Under the pieces are notes generated by a model. It did not search any database. It saw only the letters and a program-made list of their open reading frames with translations, and was not told the origin of the DNA. From Akkermansia sp. (lineage in GTDB: Bacteria; Verrucomicrobiota; Verrucomicrobiia; Verrucomicrobiales; Akkermansiaceae), in assembly GCA_017399165.1 (NCBI GenBank), contig JAFQEF010000080.1, positions 1 through 61,661 of the forward strand: DNA of 61,661 nucleotides, read 5' to 3'. The translations under genes were made by a program, and so were the position numbers. Positions 1-8,531 of the stretch are shown one piece after another; positions within the stretch are counted from its first letter, which is position 1, and every line of letters begins with the position of its first letter.

Positions 1-514
1 CATAGGCAGGCGGTCAAGCGTGCACGCAGTGCGCGCGCGACCCCTGCTAACCGAATAAAATAATATAGAGCCCGACGAGCAAAGCGAGGAGGCCGACACA
101 ATCCCCACGAGGGGTGTTAACCCCGAGTCACACTCCGCTCCGGGCTCACGCCCTGCGCTATATACATCTGTCGGCCTCGTCGTCAACGCTAACGCGCCGA
201 CGCCTCGGGCTCGGGGGTGTTTTCTTTCGTTTAGCAGGGGCTTACGCCCCTGCCTAAGCTATTTCGCCCCCATGCGGGGGCTATCAAATTCGGGGGGGGG
301 CATTCGCCCGCGGGTACGATATTTTTTATTTCGCCCCTCACCGGGACCCAAAAATTCGGCTCACTAACGCTCGCGGGGCTCCCCCACAACTACCAATTTG
401 TGGGAGCCCCGGAGTTTTTAGAGATTCCCAATTTACAAAGTTATTGAGTTTGCAGGCTTCGCCTGCGCCCGCAGGGCGCCTAGCTGCACACTTTGTAAAT
501 GGTAAATCTGTAAA
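1..514. other. GC-rich intergenic region with hairpin repeats
   Basis: No convincing gene is visible. The stretch holds several perfect short hairpins, for example GCAGGGGC/GCCCCTGC at 234-253 (4-nt loop) and GCCCCC/GGGGGC at 266-281, plus the end repeat at 357-423 listed separately. Base composition and dyads resemble the right end of the window and the 14.7-14.9 kb gap, so this looks like a family of dispersed structured intergenic repeats. Confidence 0.6.
357..423 (+). repeat. Left copy of dispersed hairpin repeat
   Basis: The reverse complement of this segment closely matches 61372-61440. Shared blocks include CTCTAAAAACTCCGGGG, AAATTGGTAGTTGTGGGGGA and GCGAGCG, and weaker similarity continues out to about 325. 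The middle folds as GGGGCTCCC/GGGAGCCCC (377-410). The two copies lie in inverted orientation 61 kb apart, next to both window edges. Confidence 0.75.
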
Positions 515-1462
515 TCAAACTTCTTTCTCCGGCAGGGTGGCATGCAGGGCATCCCAACGGACCTTGGCTTCCTGAATTTGAGATACGGCTACAGAGGAAG
601 AGAGCTCCCAAGTGAGGGGCATGGATTTTTTGAAATACTTGGGCAACAGGTGGTCAAAATCCACATCTCCCCCCATAAACGGGGCGCGGTGATCACGCTG
701 CGGCCATTGCACATCATTAACATGCGCGCCGTACAAGTAGGGAGCCAGACCAGATAAGTATTGGTCGTGATTTAAGAGCAGCAAATTGTGTTTGCGCTGA
801 ATATGCCCGAAATCATGCCAATAGCGCACATGCGGATTATCTGCAAACTCTGCCATGAGCGCCGGGAACTCAGTTTCCCCCGGTACTTGCTCAAAATGGC
901 TACGCCCCTCCACCGCCAGCACCAAGTTGTACTCTTTGGCCTTGTCAATCAATTGGTACAATGCCTCTTTAGCACGGGCTAAATAGATGGGGGCTAATTT
1001 AGCCCGTTTACGCACCAGCTCACCTTTTGTTTTGGCATACTCTACCGTACCTACATAGCCATGGCGGGCCATGCGCTGCAAGGTACGGGTAGCTTCGTGC
1101 CCTTGAAAGAGCTCAACCTCGCCCATGTGCAGCACCACGTATTCTGCCTCAAGGCGTGCGGCTACCTGCAGGGTCTCCAAAGTTAAGCGCATGGCGCGCT
1201 CCCGCACCTCGGGGCGGTGGGATGTAAAGCGGAAGGCATCCGGGGCGTCGCCCTGAACATCGATGGGCGCCGGGCAAAAATTATGCACGCCTTTTACCTT
1301 GATTCGTTTTTCTTCTACCGCCGTAATGATGCCGGGCAATTTTGACAGGGAAAGTCCATGGGAGGCCTCGATATACTCGAACCCCAGCTCACGGATTTCA
1401 TCGCAAATGGGGCCACCCTCTTTGTGGCGAGAACTGTTCCAGCAGGTTGAAAAAACATTCAC
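515..1462 (-). CDS. Sugar phosphate isomerase/epimerase-like TIM-barrel protein
   Basis: A 315-residue protein of the xylose isomerase-like TIM-barrel (AP endonuclease 2) superfamily. Visible family features are the strand EYIEASHG near residue 30, VVLHMGEVE near 110, LAVEGRSHFEQVP near 185 and YWHDFGHIQRKH near 215, which carry the acidic and His residues that usually bind metal. The substrate cannot be told from sequence. The start is a GTG; the only nearby ATG (1458) is out of frame. A TTGCAA-17-TATCCT promoter ends 6 nt before the GTG, so the mRNA may be leaderless. It is transcribed alone, downstream of the GtrII-like gene. Confidence 0.75.
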   Translation of the reverse strand: MNVFSTCWNSSRHKEGGPICDEIRELGFEYIEASHGLSLSKLPGIITAVEEKRIKVKGVHNFCPAPIDVQGDAPDAFRFTSHRPEVRERAMRLTLETLQVAARLEAEYVVLHMGEVELFQGHEATRTLQRMARHGYVGTVEYAKTKGELVRKRAKLAPIYLARAKEALYQLIDKAKEYNLVLAVEGRSHFEQVPGETEFPALMAEFADNPHVRYWHDFGHIQRKHNLLLLNHDQYLSGLAPYLYGAHVNDVQWPQRDHRAPFMGGDVDFDHLLPKYFKKSMPLTWELSSSVAVSQIQEAKVRWDALHATLPEKEV

Positions 1463-1468
1463 GGCGTC

Positions 1469-1497
1469 AGGATACTATCTGTTGCGCATAATTGCAA
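1469..1497 (-). promoter_or_regulatory. Promoter of the TIM-barrel gene
   Basis: On the minus strand, TTGCAA (1497-1492), 17-bp spacer, TATCCT (1474-1469). The expected transcription start falls at the GTG start codon. Confidence 0.5.
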
Positions 1498-1519
1498 GCC
1501 CATTGTCTGTACACAAGGC

Positions 1520-3010
1520 TCAGATTTCGGGCCCTTTAATAATAACAATATCATCCACCACGCGCACTGCGCCCTCTGCCGGCCAAACGGGCATTTGCAG
1601 CAAGTGGGCTCTGTGGCGAGTGCGGTAAAGCTCGGCACTCGTGGCACCATCCATATACAACAAGGCGGGATAATCCCCGCAGAAGTCTACATAGCCGTTT
1701 TGCTCCCAATTATGAGAGGCGGGGTAATACAGGATACAGCCCTTGCGCAGGGGGATACCATTAGCCAGAGCAACGCGCACGCCATCCGTCTCCGTTTGAT
1801 GCAGGCGCAGTAACCGCTCTTCAAATAAAGCCTGCATGGTTGCCGCATGGCGGGATACTAAGGAGGAGGCCTGCACCATACACACCGCCAAGGCCACAGC
1901 CCCTATCCGCCTGCACACGGAGGGCCACTTTACCAAGGGTATTGCCTGCACCCAAAAAGACGCCAACACAAGCGGTTGCGCCAATTTGGTATGCGGATAA
2001 CACGGCCAGGTTTCGCCTATGACCATATACATGCAAAAGGGAGCCAGCCAAAGCACCACCAATAACAGAACAGCCGCAAACTTTTTGCCGGCTCCGTCCA
2101 TGTGGCGCAGCATATACACCAACATTACCACCAAAGGCACGGTGGCTGCGGCATAAAAGGGCTCGCCATCATAAGACATGGGCAACAGGGCATGCTCAAA
2201 CATGGTGCCCAGCATTCTGCCTATATACAAATACCACTCTGCGCTGAACAGTTGATCTCGGTAATTAAGCCGCGCTGCATACTCTTGGCAAAAGGCCAAA
2301 GCATCTGCATCCACCGGCATAAAGTGTTGCACCGTCCACTTGATAACCCACCAGCCAATAACGGCACACATGCTGATGAGCACAGCTTTTACCATGCGCT
2401 TCACCATGTGCGGGCATGCCCCCTGCAACATATCCCGCAGCATCAACAGGAGCATCAACACCACAAAATTAAGCACTAAGCATTGGTAAACAGCAACGGC
2501 TAAAGTGACCAACACGGCGGCAAGAGCCATACGGCGTGCGCCCCCCTGCTCTGCCATGCCTGCCGCCATCGTTACAGCCAGAAGCCCGAACGCCACGGCA
2601 TCACACAAAAAGAAATAATCCATTTGGTACGCAAACTGAATTTGTACCATATAGAGCGCCCCATACAACAACTGTATACCAAAGCGTTCTATCTTCAACA
2701 AATGCGTTTGCAGCACCAAGGATGCCGTTACAAAAACAGCTGCCAACACCGCAGAGGTCCACACCGCGCACCCCATGCCGAACACGCAACGCCACAACAC
2801 CAGCCCCCAGCGTCCATTGGCTACATAGGTATCAAGTGCACCACCCGCAAAGTCCAGGGTTTCATCCCAGTGGTACCCACTGCGCACAAACATGGCACCA
2901 TAGATAAACAAAAATATGAGGATGTATGCCCCCCATAACCAGCAATTCTTATACGGAGAAACCTGCGCACTCTTCTCCCATGCCGCCATTCGCTGTCTGA
3001 TATTCACCAT
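1520..3010 (-). CDS. Polytopic membrane protein, GtrII-like glucosyltransferase family
   Basis: About 496 residues with roughly ten hydrophobic segments. The N-terminal part has YILIFLFIYGAMF followed by a conserved loop (YHWDETLDFAGG, then NGRWG) typical of the GtrII/DUF6056-like O-antigen glucosyltransferase families, which modify surface polysaccharide with lipid-linked sugar. The open frame runs up to 3223, but I place the start at ATG 3010 (MVNIRQRM) because a TTGACA-17-TATGTT promoter lies at 3075-3047 and would not transcribe the longer form. It is divergent from the LPS gene operon that begins with kdsA, consistent with a surface glycan role. The exact acceptor is unknown. Confidence 0.6.
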   Translation of the reverse strand: MVNIRQRMAAWEKSAQVSPYKNCWLWGAYILIFLFIYGAMFVRSGYHWDETLDFAGGALDTYVANGRWGLVLWRCVFGMGCAVWTSAVLAAVFVTASLVLQTHLLKIERFGIQLLYGALYMVQIQFAYQMDYFFLCDAVAFGLLAVTMAAGMAEQGGARRMALAAVLVTLAVAVYQCLVLNFVVLMLLLMLRDMLQGACPHMVKRMVKAVLISMCAVIGWWVIKWTVQHFMPVDADALAFCQEYAARLNYRDQLFSAEWYLYIGRMLGTMFEHALLPMSYDGEPFYAAATVPLVVMLVYMLRHMDGAGKKFAAVLLLVVLWLAPFCMYMVIGETWPCYPHTKLAQPLVLASFWVQAIPLVKWPSVCRRIGAVALAVCMVQASSLVSRHAATMQALFEERLLRLHQTETDGVRVALANGIPLRKGCILYYPASHNWEQNGYVDFCGDYPALLYMDGATSAELYRTRHRAHLLQMPVWPAEGAVRVVDDIVIIKGPEI

Positions 3011-3046
3011 AACTATACAGATATATTGTTCTGCAAGAATACGGGC

Positions 3047-3075
3047 AACATAACACATGCATCTATGATTGTCAA
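3047..3075 (-). promoter_or_regulatory. Promoter of the GtrII-like gene
   Basis: Minus strand TTGACA (3075-3070), 17-bp spacer, TATGTT (3052-3047). The predicted start near 3040 gives about a 30-nt leader and fixes the ATG at 3010. Confidence 0.6.
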
Positions 3076-3180
3076 CAGAAAAGACCAAGGACACAGCCAC
3101 GGCAGCTCCCATGCCGTTTATCATTCGGTGCGCATCCTCAAAAAAACATGTAAAAAAGAACAAATAAACGCGAAATCTCA

Positions 3181-3209
3181 TTGACTTTGCGTAGCTGATA
3201 TTGCATAAT
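3181..3209 (+). promoter_or_regulatory. Promoter of the kdsA-lpt operon
   Basis: TTGACT (3181-3186), 17-bp spacer, CATAAT (3204-3209). The predicted start near 3216 leaves about 19 nt before ATG 3235. Confidence 0.6.
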
Positions 3210-3234
3210 ACATGCAACAGCATACGTGCATATT

Positions 3235-4053
3235 ATGTCCTTCCATATTCAAAATGTAGAAATCGGCGGCAAGGCTCCGTTTTACCTGCTCGGGCCCTGC
3301 TCTTTGGAGAATGAGGAATTTGCCTGGCAAATGGCTCGCAGTATTAAAGAAATCTGCACAAAGCTGGGGGTTCCCTTTATTTTTAAAGCCTCTTACGACA
3401 AGGCTAACCGCACCAGTGTCAAGAGCTTCCGTGGTCTCGGCATCCAAGAGGGTTGCCGCATTCTCTCTGAGATTGGTAAAGAGCTGCAAATCCCCGTGGT
3501 GACAGACGTACACACGGAGGAGCAGGCAGAGTATGCCGCCCAGTACATTGACCTGCTGCAGATTCCCGCTTTCCTGTGCCGCCAGAGCGACTTGCTGGAG
3601 GCCTGCGCCAAGACCGGACGCCCCGTCAACATCAAGAAGGGCCAGTTCCTTGCCCCGTGGGATTGCAAAAACATTTGTGAGAAGATGCAGGCTTTCGGCT
3701 GCGATAAGTACATGCTTTGCGAGCGCGGCACCACCTTCGGCTACAACAACTTGGTGGTAGATATGCGCGGTATGTACTGGATGCGTCAGTTCGGCTGCCC
3801 CGTTGTGTTTGATGCCACACACTCCGTACAGCGCCCCGGTGGCTTGGGTGGTGCAACGGGTGGAGACCGTGAGCTTGCCCCCGTGTTGGCCAATGCTGCC
3901 ATGGCTACCGGCATTGACGGTGTGTTCATGGAGGTACACAGCGACCCCGACCACGCCATGAGTGATGGCCCCAACCAAGTGAAGCTCTGCGACTTGGAGA
4001 AAATCATCACCAACATGCAACTTGTTCGCCAAGCCTACGACCAAATGGCGTAA
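3235..4053 (+). CDS. kdsA: 3-deoxy-8-phosphooctulonate (KDO-8-P) synthase
   Basis: Condenses phosphoenolpyruvate with arabinose 5-phosphate to KDO 8-phosphate, the first committed step to the LPS inner-core sugar. Signature blocks are GPCSLEN, KASYDKANRTS, PVVTDVHTEEQ, NIKKGQFLAPWD, RGTTFGYNNLVVDMR and FDATHSVQRPGG, and the 272-residue length is normal. The Cys in GPCSLE, where the E. coli enzyme has Asn, points to the metal-dependent class of KdsA. I prefer ATG 3235 over the in-frame GTG at 3226. The next gene begins 3 nt after the stop, starting an LPS biosynthesis and export operon. Confidence 0.96.
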   Translation: MSFHIQNVEIGGKAPFYLLGPCSLENEEFAWQMARSIKEICTKLGVPFIFKASYDKANRTSVKSFRGLGIQEGCRILSEIGKELQIPVVTDVHTEEQAEYAAQYIDLLQIPAFLCRQSDLLEACAKTGRPVNIKKGQFLAPWDCKNICEKMQAFGCDKYMLCERGTTFGYNNLVVDMRGMYWMRQFGCPVVFDATHSVQRPGGLGGATGGDRELAPVLANAAMATGIDGVFMEVHSDPDHAMSDGPNQVKLCDLEKIITNMQLVRQAYDQMA

Positions 4054-4056
4054 ACT

Positions 4057-4518
4057 ATGAAACGCGGATTCACCGTTATCGCTCTTTTCTGTGCCCTGAG
4101 CAGTATACTCGGGGCACAATCTGCCAATGTCAACAAGGCGGAGGACGAGTTCCCCGGGCTTCAATTGCTGCCCCCCGGCAGTATTGTGAAGGGCTTGTCT
4201 TTGCCACGGTATGAAAATCACCGTGTATCCGCCCTTTTACAGGCAGACGAAATGAAGGTGATATCACGCAGAGAAATCACCCTGAGCAACATCCGCGCTG
4301 CGCTGTATGCAGAGGACGGTAAGGTTACGACAGTGTGCTGTTTGCTGGCCGGTTACGATTTCAAGAAAAAAGCCGTTGTAGCACAAGCTGATGCAGAGGT
4401 TCAACACCCCAATTTTTCCGCCAAAGGCAGTGGAGTCATCTTCAGCACAGCCGGCAGAATGGGCTACATCAAAGGTCCCGTGCGCACCACGATTCGCACA
4501 GCTCCCAATACAAAATAA
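4057..4518 (+). CDS. lptC: LptC-like LPS export periplasmic protein
   Basis: A 153-residue protein with an N-terminal signal or anchor (MKRGFTVIALFCALSSILGA). A single beta-rich domain includes SALLQADEMKVISRREITL near residue 60 and FSAKGSGVIFSTAGRMGYI near 125, a pattern seen in LptC/OstA-like proteins that pass LPS across the periplasm. Similarity is weak by eye, but its place between kdsA and an OstA-repeat gene followed by lptB supports the role. Only 3 nt separate it from each neighbour, so translation is probably coupled. Confidence 0.6.
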   Translation: MKRGFTVIALFCALSSILGAQSANVNKAEDEFPGLQLLPPGSIVKGLSLPRYENHRVSALLQADEMKVISRREITLSNIRAALYAEDGKVTTVCCLLAGYDFKKKAVVAQADAEVQHPNFSAKGSGVIFSTAGRMGYIKGPVRTTIRTAPNTK

Positions 4519-4521
4519 AGG

Positions 4522-6819
4522 ATGAAACTTTCCCTCTCAGTACTCTCGATTCTGTGCAGCTGCGCTTGGGCAGGTACTCAGGCAGAATGGTTGCAGGAGG
4601 CACTTGCCGAGCGTGAACCCACCCTGCGTTTCTTTGAAGAAAACCGCAAGCGGGTAGATGAAACGATACTCTCATTAATAGATGAGATACCTGCCCCGGT
4701 AGAAAATGCCGATACAAGCCTGCCCGAGGGCGCGGAGGGTGAGACCGTTGCAGTAGCTGACGGCGGCATGTTATTTGATGTTGCCAACGCACGCATGGTC
4801 TATATCAACAATGTAAGAGTCACAGACCCGCGACTCACCTTACGTTGCGCAGAGCGTCTGTACATACAGTTACCCCAAAAAACGCTTGATGACGGCAAAA
4901 AATCCGCAGAAGATGCCGTAAAATCCGACTCCGAAAAGAAAGCAGAGAAAACGGAGGACAACGCAAAAAAGGCACAGGAATCTGCGCTCACAAAAGAAGC
5001 GTTTGAGGTAGAGGCCTCAACGGTCATGATTAACACCGTGCTGAACAAGGCGCTCCTTATCGGTAATACGGCAGGGGAGCAATCCATCCGCATTGTGCAG
5101 GGGGATACCCACATGCTGTTGAAGTCTGCAAACGGCACAGCGGCCCAAGCCTTGGTGGATGCCAACGGAGACATTGTCATCACAGCAGGTGCCATGGATA
5201 TGCAGTGGAAAGATCAAAACGGCAACCTTAACCGTTTAACGAACAAAGGGGGCACTGCCTATTACCGCGCAGAAGACGGCAAACTGCTGTTGACGGGGGA
5301 ATCCTCACTGGTGACGGCGGATGGTGCTATATCCTGCACAGAGGAAATTTGTGTGACCCTCAAGCAAGAGCCGCGAGAGTCTGACGATAAGGAAGGGATT
5401 ATGCCGCAGTTCGGTCGCATGCGCATTGTGGGCATCAACAACGCCACGGCAAGTGGCAATGTAAAAGCCTCTCGCTCTGCTCAAGATACCGTTGAGGCGG
5501 CATCTGTCACGGGTGAAAATCTGGCATACGATGCCACTACCGGGGAATGTTCCATAAGCGGTAATGGCACCACCTTGCACTACGGGGATAACACCTTATC
5601 CACCAACGGCTCCATCCACTTGGCAAGCAACGGCGATATCACACTGCAAGGGGATAGCATTGACGGTACCTACACCCGCCCGCAAGAAGATAAGGACGCT
5701 ATCCCCCTGCTCGGCACTTTCCGCACCGGGGGTAAGATTCAATTTACCGCCGCAGATGGTATGGTTCGCATACCCTCCGGCATCTGTATCAAGGATGATT
5801 TCTGCGACTTTAGCGTAGCCGGGGCAGTTGAGATTAAACTGGCAAAATCCCCCGATGCCAAGCCCACAGAGCCCGGAAAAACCGGCATGGTAAACACGGC
5901 TATAGCCGCCTACTCGGATGTAGAATCTGTCAAAGCCACGGGAGGCATCAGCCTGCGCTATGTGCAGACCAAAAACAATCAAGTGCTCACCCTTACGGCA
6001 GATGAGGCAGACATCGACATTCTCAACGGCTCTGCCACCCTTACCACAGCCTCCGCAGGGCGCACGCAAATCTCATACGCAGATTTCAACCTTACCGCAG
6101 AATCTGCAAGCAGCAACACCTCTTTGGTGCTTAACCCGCAGGGCGACCTGAGCATGCATGGTGAAAAACTGACCGCCACACTGCCCATCAACGAGGGCCC
6201 CGCTACGGTACACTGCACCGATACCCTCACCTTGGTACGCGAAACCGGTAGATTAGAGCTGGGTGCAGGTGCAGTTGTGGATGCTCCGCAGGGGCGCCTC
6301 ACAGCCAACGGCCCCCTCTACATCACCCTGCGACGGGGAGCAGAGGACAAAGCCCGCCCGCTGCTGCCGCAGTTCCCGCACTTGGTCTACAACTTCGACG
6401 GCTTGCAGCAGGCAGACACCGAGCAAGGCGGCACCATACAGAGCACGCAAGCCTCCATGCGCTGCTCCGGCAAGATTCATGTGCTCATGAGCACTGCGGA
6501 CAACGCCAAATCTGCGGTGTCTGCCATTGAAATGGCAACGGCAGAGGGCAATGTAGCCATAACCGGCAAAGATTCCACCGGCAGACTCCTCACCGCCTAC
6601 GGAGACAAACTCAGCATCAACGGAAAAACCGGGGAAAAACGCCTGAGCGGGTCCAAGGTTATTCTGCAAGATAAGGATAACACCCACACCGCCTCCGGCT
6701 CTAATGCTGCCGTTATTCTCGACAAACATAACAACGTGCGTGTGACAGGCTCCAAACAAAGCACTTCCGCAAGCAACCTCCGCAAACAAATCGAAAAACA
6801 GCAAAAATCTAAAAAATAA
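4522..6819 (+). CDS. Large OstA/LptA-like repeat protein
   Basis: A 765-residue secreted protein (signal peptide about residues 1-18). It consists of repeated OstA-like beta strands such as VADGGMLFDVANARMVYINNV, AALVDANGDI-type turns, LSTNGSIHLASNGDITLQGD and VILDKHNNVRVTGS. An Ala/Lys/Glu-rich linker lies near residues 115-160 and the C-terminus is Lys-rich. Bridge proteins of the LptA type are usually under 250 residues, so this is several times longer and may be a multi-domain periplasmic LPS bridge. It sits between the lptC-like gene and lptB with 2-3 nt gaps. Membership of the LPS transport machine is an inference from family and position. Confidence 0.65.
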   Translation: MKLSLSVLSILCSCAWAGTQAEWLQEALAEREPTLRFFEENRKRVDETILSLIDEIPAPVENADTSLPEGAEGETVAVADGGMLFDVANARMVYINNVRVTDPRLTLRCAERLYIQLPQKTLDDGKKSAEDAVKSDSEKKAEKTEDNAKKAQESALTKEAFEVEASTVMINTVLNKALLIGNTAGEQSIRIVQGDTHMLLKSANGTAAQALVDANGDIVITAGAMDMQWKDQNGNLNRLTNKGGTAYYRAEDGKLLLTGESSLVTADGAISCTEEICVTLKQEPRESDDKEGIMPQFGRMRIVGINNATASGNVKASRSAQDTVEAASVTGENLAYDATTGECSISGNGTTLHYGDNTLSTNGSIHLASNGDITLQGDSIDGTYTRPQEDKDAIPLLGTFRTGGKIQFTAADGMVRIPSGICIKDDFCDFSVAGAVEIKLAKSPDAKPTEPGKTGMVNTAIAAYSDVESVKATGGISLRYVQTKNNQVLTLTADEADIDILNGSATLTTASAGRTQISYADFNLTAESASSNTSLVLNPQGDLSMHGEKLTATLPINEGPATVHCTDTLTLVRETGRLELGAGAVVDAPQGRLTANGPLYITLRRGAEDKARPLLPQFPHLVYNFDGLQQADTEQGGTIQSTQASMRCSGKIHVLMSTADNAKSAVSAIEMATAEGNVAITGKDSTGRLLTAYGDKLSINGKTGEKRLSGSKVILQDKDNTHTASGSNAAVILDKHNNVRVTGSKQSTSASNLRKQIEKQQKSKK

Positions 6820-6822
6820 GCC

Positions 6823-7563
6823 ATGAACAATAGCGGACTTCTTCTCAAAGCACAAGGACTTTGCAAAACATACGGTGAGCGCAAAGTGGTAGACAACGTG
6901 TGCCTGGAAATCGGCAACGGTGAAATCGTGGGTCTGTTGGGCCCCAACGGTGCCGGTAAAACCACCTCCTTCTACATGGTGGCGGGGCTTGTTCGGCCGG
7001 ATGCAGGCAGTGTCATGTTCACCGGCAAGGATGTTTCCGGCTTGCCCATGCATATACGTGCCCGCCTGGGCATGGGCTACCTGCCGCAAGAGGAATCAAT
7101 CTTCCGTAAACTGACGGTGGAGGAAAACCTGATGGCTATTTTGGAAACCCGCGCCGACCTCTCCCGCAAAGAGAAAAAGGAGAAAATGATGGAACTGCTG
7201 GAGCGTTTCCACATCACCAAGCTGCAAAAGAGCCACGCCATTCAGCTTTCCGGTGGTGAAAAGCGCCGCCTTACCATTGCCCGCGCTTTGGCCAGCAACC
7301 CCAAACTGCTCATGCTTGATGAGCCCTTTGCCGGTGTGGACCCCATCGCCGTGCAGGATATTCAGAACATTGTCGCATCCCTGCGAGAGACGGACGGACT
7401 CTCCATCCTCATCACCGACCACAACGTGCGTGAAACCCTCGGCATTGTGGACCGCGCCTACATTCTCTTTGAGGGTAAGGTCATTAAAGAAGGCAATGCA
7501 GATGAAATTGCCAACGACCCCAAAACGCGCAAGATTTACCTCGGCGAGGATTTCAAAATGTAA
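6823..7563 (+). CDS. lptB: LPS export ABC transporter ATP-binding protein LptB
   Basis: Cytoplasmic ATPase that powers LPS extraction from the inner membrane. Walker A is GPNGAGKTTS (about residue 38), the LptB-type Q-loop is GYLPQEESIFRKLT, the ABC signature is LSGGEKRRLTIARAL, Walker B is LMLDEPFAGVDP, and the switch His is in ITDHNVRETL. The 246-residue length is typical. It is the last gene of the kdsA operon and is followed by a strong hairpin terminator. LptF and LptG are not in this window. Confidence 0.96.
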   Translation: MNNSGLLLKAQGLCKTYGERKVVDNVCLEIGNGEIVGLLGPNGAGKTTSFYMVAGLVRPDAGSVMFTGKDVSGLPMHIRARLGMGYLPQEESIFRKLTVEENLMAILETRADLSRKEKKEKMMELLERFHITKLQKSHAIQLSGGEKRRLTIARALASNPKLLMLDEPFAGVDPIAVQDIQNIVASLRETDGLSILITDHNVRETLGIVDRAYILFEGKVIKEGNADEIANDPKTRKIYLGEDFKM

Positions 7564-7585
7564 GCCCTCCCCCATTTCACAGCAC

Positions 7586-7619
7586 AAAAAAGCCGCAGTC
7601 CTTACACTGCGGCCTTTTT
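7586..7619. terminator. Bidirectional terminator between lptB and the rubrerythrin unit
   Basis: Stem GCCGCAGT (7592-7599)/ACTGCGGC (7606-7613) with a 6-nt loop, an A-run before it and a T-run after it, so it can end transcription in both directions. Confidence 0.85.
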
Positions 7620-7644
7620 GTCATATAGGGTGTACGAGCAGGGA

Positions 7645-7866
7645 TTATTCCTCTGCATCATCATCCCCACCGTTGCCGTGGCGAGCGGTTAAAAATGTGG
7701 CAAGCCCCACAATAAAGAGCACGGCACACACACCCGTGGCGCCCACTTTGTTGGCTAAATCTGCATCACCCGCAGCGTGCAGCTTAAAATAAGCAGCCCC
7801 CACGGCAAACAAGCCTGCCAACAAGGCTATAATACCCCATTTATTAGCTTGCCACATATAAATCAA
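7645..7866 (-). CDS. Small two-helix membrane protein
   Basis: A 73-residue (or 70-residue, from ATG 7857) protein with two hydrophobic segments, [18 protein letters not shown] and [15 protein letters not shown], and an acidic tail (GGDDDAEE). I do not recognise the family. Its start overlaps or abuts the rubrerythrin stop, so the two are probably one transcript ending at the terminator at 7586-7619. Confidence 0.6.
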   Translation of the reverse strand: MIYMWQANKWGIIALLAGLFAVGAAYFKLHAAGDADLANKVGATGVCAVLFIVGLATFLTARHGNGGDDDAEE

Positions 7867-8405
7867 TAGTTTTGAGCCAGAATGGCAAAGTGAGCCTGCG
7901 GGTGGTCACACACCGGGCATACATCGGGGGCTTTCTTGCCCACGCAAATATGGCCACAGTTACCGCACTGCCAAATCTGCTCACCATCGCGGGAGAACAC
8001 TAAGCCGCCCTCAATGTTACTGAGCAACTTGCGGTAGCGCTCCTCGTGCTCTTTCTCAATCTTGCCTACGCCGTCAAACAGCTCGGCAATCTCGTCAAAG
8101 CCCTCAGCGCGAGCATCCTCGGCAAAGGTCTTGTACATATCCGTCCACTCGTACATTTCGCCACTGGCAGCATCTGCCAAGTTCTCTGTGGTGGAGGGAA
8201 TCTTGCCCCCGTGCAGCAACTTGAACCAAATCTTGGCGTGCTCACGCTCATTGTGGGCGGTTTCCTCAAAAATTTTGCTTATCTGCACATAGCCGTCCTT
8301 CTTGGCCTTGGATGCATAGTACAAATACTTGGTATGTGCCTGAGACTCACCGGCATAGGCTGTAGCCAAGTTCTGCTCTGTCTTGGTACCTTTAAGATCC
8401 TTCAT
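7863..8405 (-). CDS. rbr: Rubrerythrin
   Basis: A 180-residue non-haem iron peroxidase that protects anaerobes from hydrogen peroxide. The N-terminal ferritin-like four-helix bundle carries the diiron ligand motifs ([28 protein letters not shown]). The C-terminal rubredoxin-like domain has CGNCGH and CPVCDH, which bind one iron. A TTGCAA-16-TAAATT promoter lies at 8486-8459. It is followed by a small membrane protein gene in the same direction. Confidence 0.95.
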   Translation of the reverse strand: MKDLKGTKTEQNLATAYAGESQAHTKYLYYASKAKKDGYVQISKIFEETAHNEREHAKIWFKLLHGGKIPSTTENLADAASGEMYEWTDMYKTFAEDARAEGFDEIAELFDGVGKIEKEHEERYRKLLSNIEGGLVFSRDGEQIWQCGNCGHICVGKKAPDVCPVCDHPQAHFAILAQNY

Positions 8406-8458
8406 AATCGTGTGTTCGTGTTGTAGATTTTCCCCGCATTCGCTCTGCGGCTCTCCTT

Positions 8459-8486
8459 AATTTACCATAATTTTCCCACTTTGCAA
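8459..8486 (-). promoter_or_regulatory. Promoter of rubrerythrin
   Basis: Minus strand TTGCAA (8486-8481), 16-bp spacer, TAAATT (8464-8459). About 50 nt of leader follows. Confidence 0.4.
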
Positions 8487-8531
8487 GCAGGCTTTTATTG
8501 CGTGACGTATTTTTTGCACGCCTGCTACCCC

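Noticed and set aside
2536..2938. Plus-strand frames within the GtrII-like gene
   Set aside because: They are antisense shadows of a well-supported membrane protein gene with low-complexity His/Pro/Gln translations.
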